DNA of 43,337 bases from Natrinema limicola JCM 13563 (GTDB lineage Archaea; Halobacteriota; Halobacteria; Halobacteriales; Natrialbaceae), in the NCBI RefSeq assembly GCF_000337475.1, contig NZ_AOIT01000050.1, forward strand, positions 10,807 to 54,143, written 5' to 3'. A program made the position numbers and the translations under genes. The notes beneath the pieces were generated by a model. It had not been told where the DNA came from. It was given only the letters and a program-made list of their open reading frames with translations, and made no database searches. Each line of letters starts with the position of its first letter. The stretch's first letter is position 1. Below are positions 41,813 through 43,337 of the stretch, in pieces.

Positions 41813-42151
41813 ATGCAGACAGTGTTTCACCTCATCGCTGCCGATCCACAGCAGCAACGGACGGCGCTTACCATCGCCGAGAATCTCACAGACGACAACG
41901 CCGTCGAGATCGAGGATATCGCGATCGTCGCCCAGGCCGACGGGATCGAGCCGCTGACGGCCGGCGGAGATGGCAGTGACATGGTCGAATCGCTGCTCGA
42001 GAAAGGGATCGCCGTCAAAGCCTGCAGTAACACCCTCGAGCTACAGGACCTCGCGGAATCGGAACTCGTCGATGGTGTCGAAACCGTCCCCTCCGGCGGC
42101 GGTGAACTCACACGACTCCAGAGCGAAGGCTATGCCTACATTCGGCCGTAG
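41813..42151 (+). CDS. DsrE-family protein
   Basis: The 112-aa protein starts MQTVFHLIAADPQQQRTALT and shows the DsrE/DsrF-like fold pattern: IAENLTDDNAVEIEDIAIVAQ, VESLLEKGIAVKACSNTLEL with Cys71 where DsrE-type sulfur carriers have their active Cys, and GGGELTRLQSEGYAYIRP at the end. Family members relay persulfide sulfur in tRNA thiolation or sulfur oxidation. Its position, divergent to metY-metX from a shared 158-bp region, suggests a link to sulfur supply, but this is inference. TATA-like CCTATTGC is 23-30 nt before the ATG. Confidence 0.88.
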   Translation: MQTVFHLIAADPQQQRTALTIAENLTDDNAVEIEDIAIVAQADGIEPLTAGGDGSDMVESLLEKGIAVKACSNTLELQDLAESELVDGVETVPSGGGELTRLQSEGYAYIRP

Positions 42152-42239
42152 CGCCGTTTACACTGTGGCTTCAGGGGTCGACGCGACGTCGCCGAGGTAG
42201 AACGGACGCTTCATAGGCTCGTAGCGTCAACGGCTGTCC

Positions 42240-43337
42240 GTGCACTCGAGCGACCGCGATCGGATCGTCCTCGCCGCTCTCGTCTTCGCAGTGTTGTTCT
42301 CACAGCTACTGCTCTATCCGGGCGTGTCGACGCTCGTCGCGACGCTTGGGGCCGACGAGACGACCTCGGCCTTTGCCGCGAGCGCGCTCGACGCGAGTAT
42401 GTGGTTTCTGATCGCAGAGTTCGCTGCCTACGTCGCGTTCGTCGGCGTCTGGGGGATCGTAAGCGACACGACCGGTCGGCGGACGCCGTTTATCGTCGTC
42501 GGCGCGATTGCCGGCGCGGTCGGCTACGCTGCCCTCGCCGCCGTCCCCACGCTGGGCTCGATCCCCTTCGCGGGCGTGCTCGCCCTTCGCGTCTTTCAGG
42601 GAGCGATGACTGTCGGGGCGTTCTCGCTGACGATGACCATGCTGATGGATTTAGAGGGCGGCCACGGCCGGAACATGGGCGCGGCCGGGATCGCCATCGG
42701 CTCCGGGGCTGCACTCGGCGCGCCGATCGGCGGCCAACTGACCGAGCTCGATCCGCGCGCGCCGCTGGTCGTCGCCGCCGGCTTGCTCGTCTGCGTGAGT
42801 CTAGCCGTCTCGAGCGTCGACGACCGGACGCCCGACACGCGCCGGACTGCTCGCGCGCTCGTCGACGGGATTCGCCAGCAGCCGACGCTTTCCGTCCCGT
42901 ACGCCTTCGGGTTCGTCGACCGGCTCACGGCCGGCTTCTTCGCGCTCGTGGGGACGCTGTACTTCCAACAGCAGTTCGGCCTCGGTGCCGGGATGACCGG
43001 GCTCATGTTGGCGTGCTTTTTTGCGCCCTTCGCTCTCCTGCAGTATCCCATGGGTGCGCTCTCGGATCGGATCGGGCGGACGATTCCGATCGTCGTCGGC
43101 TCGCTGTGTTACGGCGTCGGGATCATCGCTGTCGGCGCTGCGCCGTCGATCCCGACCGCCGCGGTCGCGATGATCGCCGTCGGCGTCCTCGGCGCGTTAG
43201 TCGCCCCCGCGACGATGGCGCTGGTCTCCGATCTGGCTGACGAGAGCGAGCGCGGCCTCGCCATGGCCGGGTTCAACCTCGCCGGCAGCCTCGGCTTCCT
43301 CGGCGGCTTCGCTCTCGGTGGTACCGTCGCCAGCCGC
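42240..43337 (+). CDS. MFS transporter, C-terminus beyond window
   Basis: The frame from GTG at 42240 runs open to the window edge (366 codons). It begins VHSSDRDRIVLAALVFAVLF and shows at least ten hydrophobic segments. Loop motifs include SDTTGRRTPFIV after helix 2 and SDRIGRTIPIVVG between helices 8 and 9, both the DxxxGRR signature of the Major Facilitator Superfamily. RVFQGAMTVGAFSLTMTMLM is a typical helix 4. It is probably a drug or metabolite exporter of the 12-helix type, but the substrate is unknown. The overlapping Arg-rich forward ORF (42401-43240) is a shadow. The true start may be further inside, such as ATG at 42399. Confidence 0.9.
   Translation, partial: MHSSDRDRIVLAALVFAVLFSQLLLYPGVSTLVATLGADETTSAFAASALDASMWFLIAEFAAYVAFVGVWGIVSDTTGRRTPFIVVGAIAGAVGYAALAAVPTLGSIPFAGVLALRVFQGAMTVGAFSLTMTMLMDLEGGHGRNMGAAGIAIGSGAALGAPIGGQLTELDPRAPLVVAAGLLVCVSLAVSSVDDRTPDTRRTARALVDGIRQQPTLSVPYAFGFVDRLTAGFFALVGTLYFQQQFGLGAGMTGLMLACFFAPFALLQYPMGALSDRIGRTIPIVVGSLCYGVGIIAVGAAPSIPTAAVAMIAVGVLGALVAPATMALVSDLADESERGLAMAGFNLAGSLGFLGGFALGGTVASR

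Noticed and set aside
42401-43240. 279-codon Arg-rich forward ORF
   Set aside because: It is an out-of-frame shadow of the MFS transporter, whose own frame is open from 42240 to the edge.

Overview
The window is chromosomal DNA of an extremely halophilic archaeon, most likely of the Natrialbaceae type (Natrinema/Haloterrigena-like). The evidence is high GC, strongly acidic proteins, Tat signal peptides with lipoboxes, a halobacterial 2Fe-2S ferredoxin, a PGF-CTERM surface protein and many genes whose TATA box lies 22-32 nt before the start codon, which implies leaderless mRNAs. Species placement is inference. I see no tRNA, rRNA, CRISPR array, insertion sequence, phage or defence locus.

Layout. 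1-4760: the start of a DUF2892 protein running off the left edge, then a complete TRAP-TAXI uptake operon (lipoprotein, DUF1850 protein, fused permease) behind an unusually AT-rich promoter. 4.9-8.8 kb: YigZ/IMPACT protein, small haloarchaeal protein, ACT-domain regulator, Cys-rich acidic protein, hisB, small membrane protein. 8.9-17.1 kb: a transport block with TrkH, hisA, an SLC13-like permease carrying RCK_C domains, and two PiT phosphate permeases on either side of a UspA protein and a membrane-anchored repeat protein. 17.3-21.4 kb: ferredoxin, a repeat-rich degenerate stretch, prepilin peptidase, HIT protein, uracil-DNA glycosylase and two small membrane proteins. 21.5-24.9 kb: ileS followed by a duplicated copy of its last codons. 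24.9-29.8 kb: PGF-CTERM gluzincin-like protein, an H-NOX-like protein whose heme-ligand position is Tyr, prs behind a truncated lipoprotein ORF, and a beta-propeller protein. 29.9-35.4 kb: glmM, a beta-helix protein with a tiny lipoprotein in front, a DsbA-like lipoprotein, a coiled-coil protein and hisI. 35.5-43.3 kb: serA, UspA, serB, a membrane protein, metY-metX, a divergent DsrE protein and the start of an MFS transporter.

How the genes work together. Much of the window is amino-acid metabolism: histidine genes hisA, hisB and hisI scattered rather than in an operon (with prs making the PRPP that pathway uses), serine genes serA and serB around a stress protein, and methionine/sulfur genes metY-metX opposite a DsrE protein. 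A second theme is membrane transport of K+, phosphate, organic or inorganic anions and TRAP substrates. A third is the cell surface: lipoproteins, prepilin peptidase and the PGF-CTERM protein.

Most unusual points. (1) The H-NOX-like protein has Tyr102 where the heme-binding His is expected, and its gene sits behind a perfect 8-bp dyad next to a 10-bp palindrome. (2) A family of about 90-bp imperfect palindromes occurs six times between genes, and in two cases supplies the TGA stop of the neighbouring gene; a third stop falls in a different palindrome. (3) The last 14 codons of ileS recur 87 bp after its stop, with the same amino acids but synonymous base changes. (4) A Tat-lipoprotein ORF runs through the prs promoter and ends in an ATGA overlap with prs.
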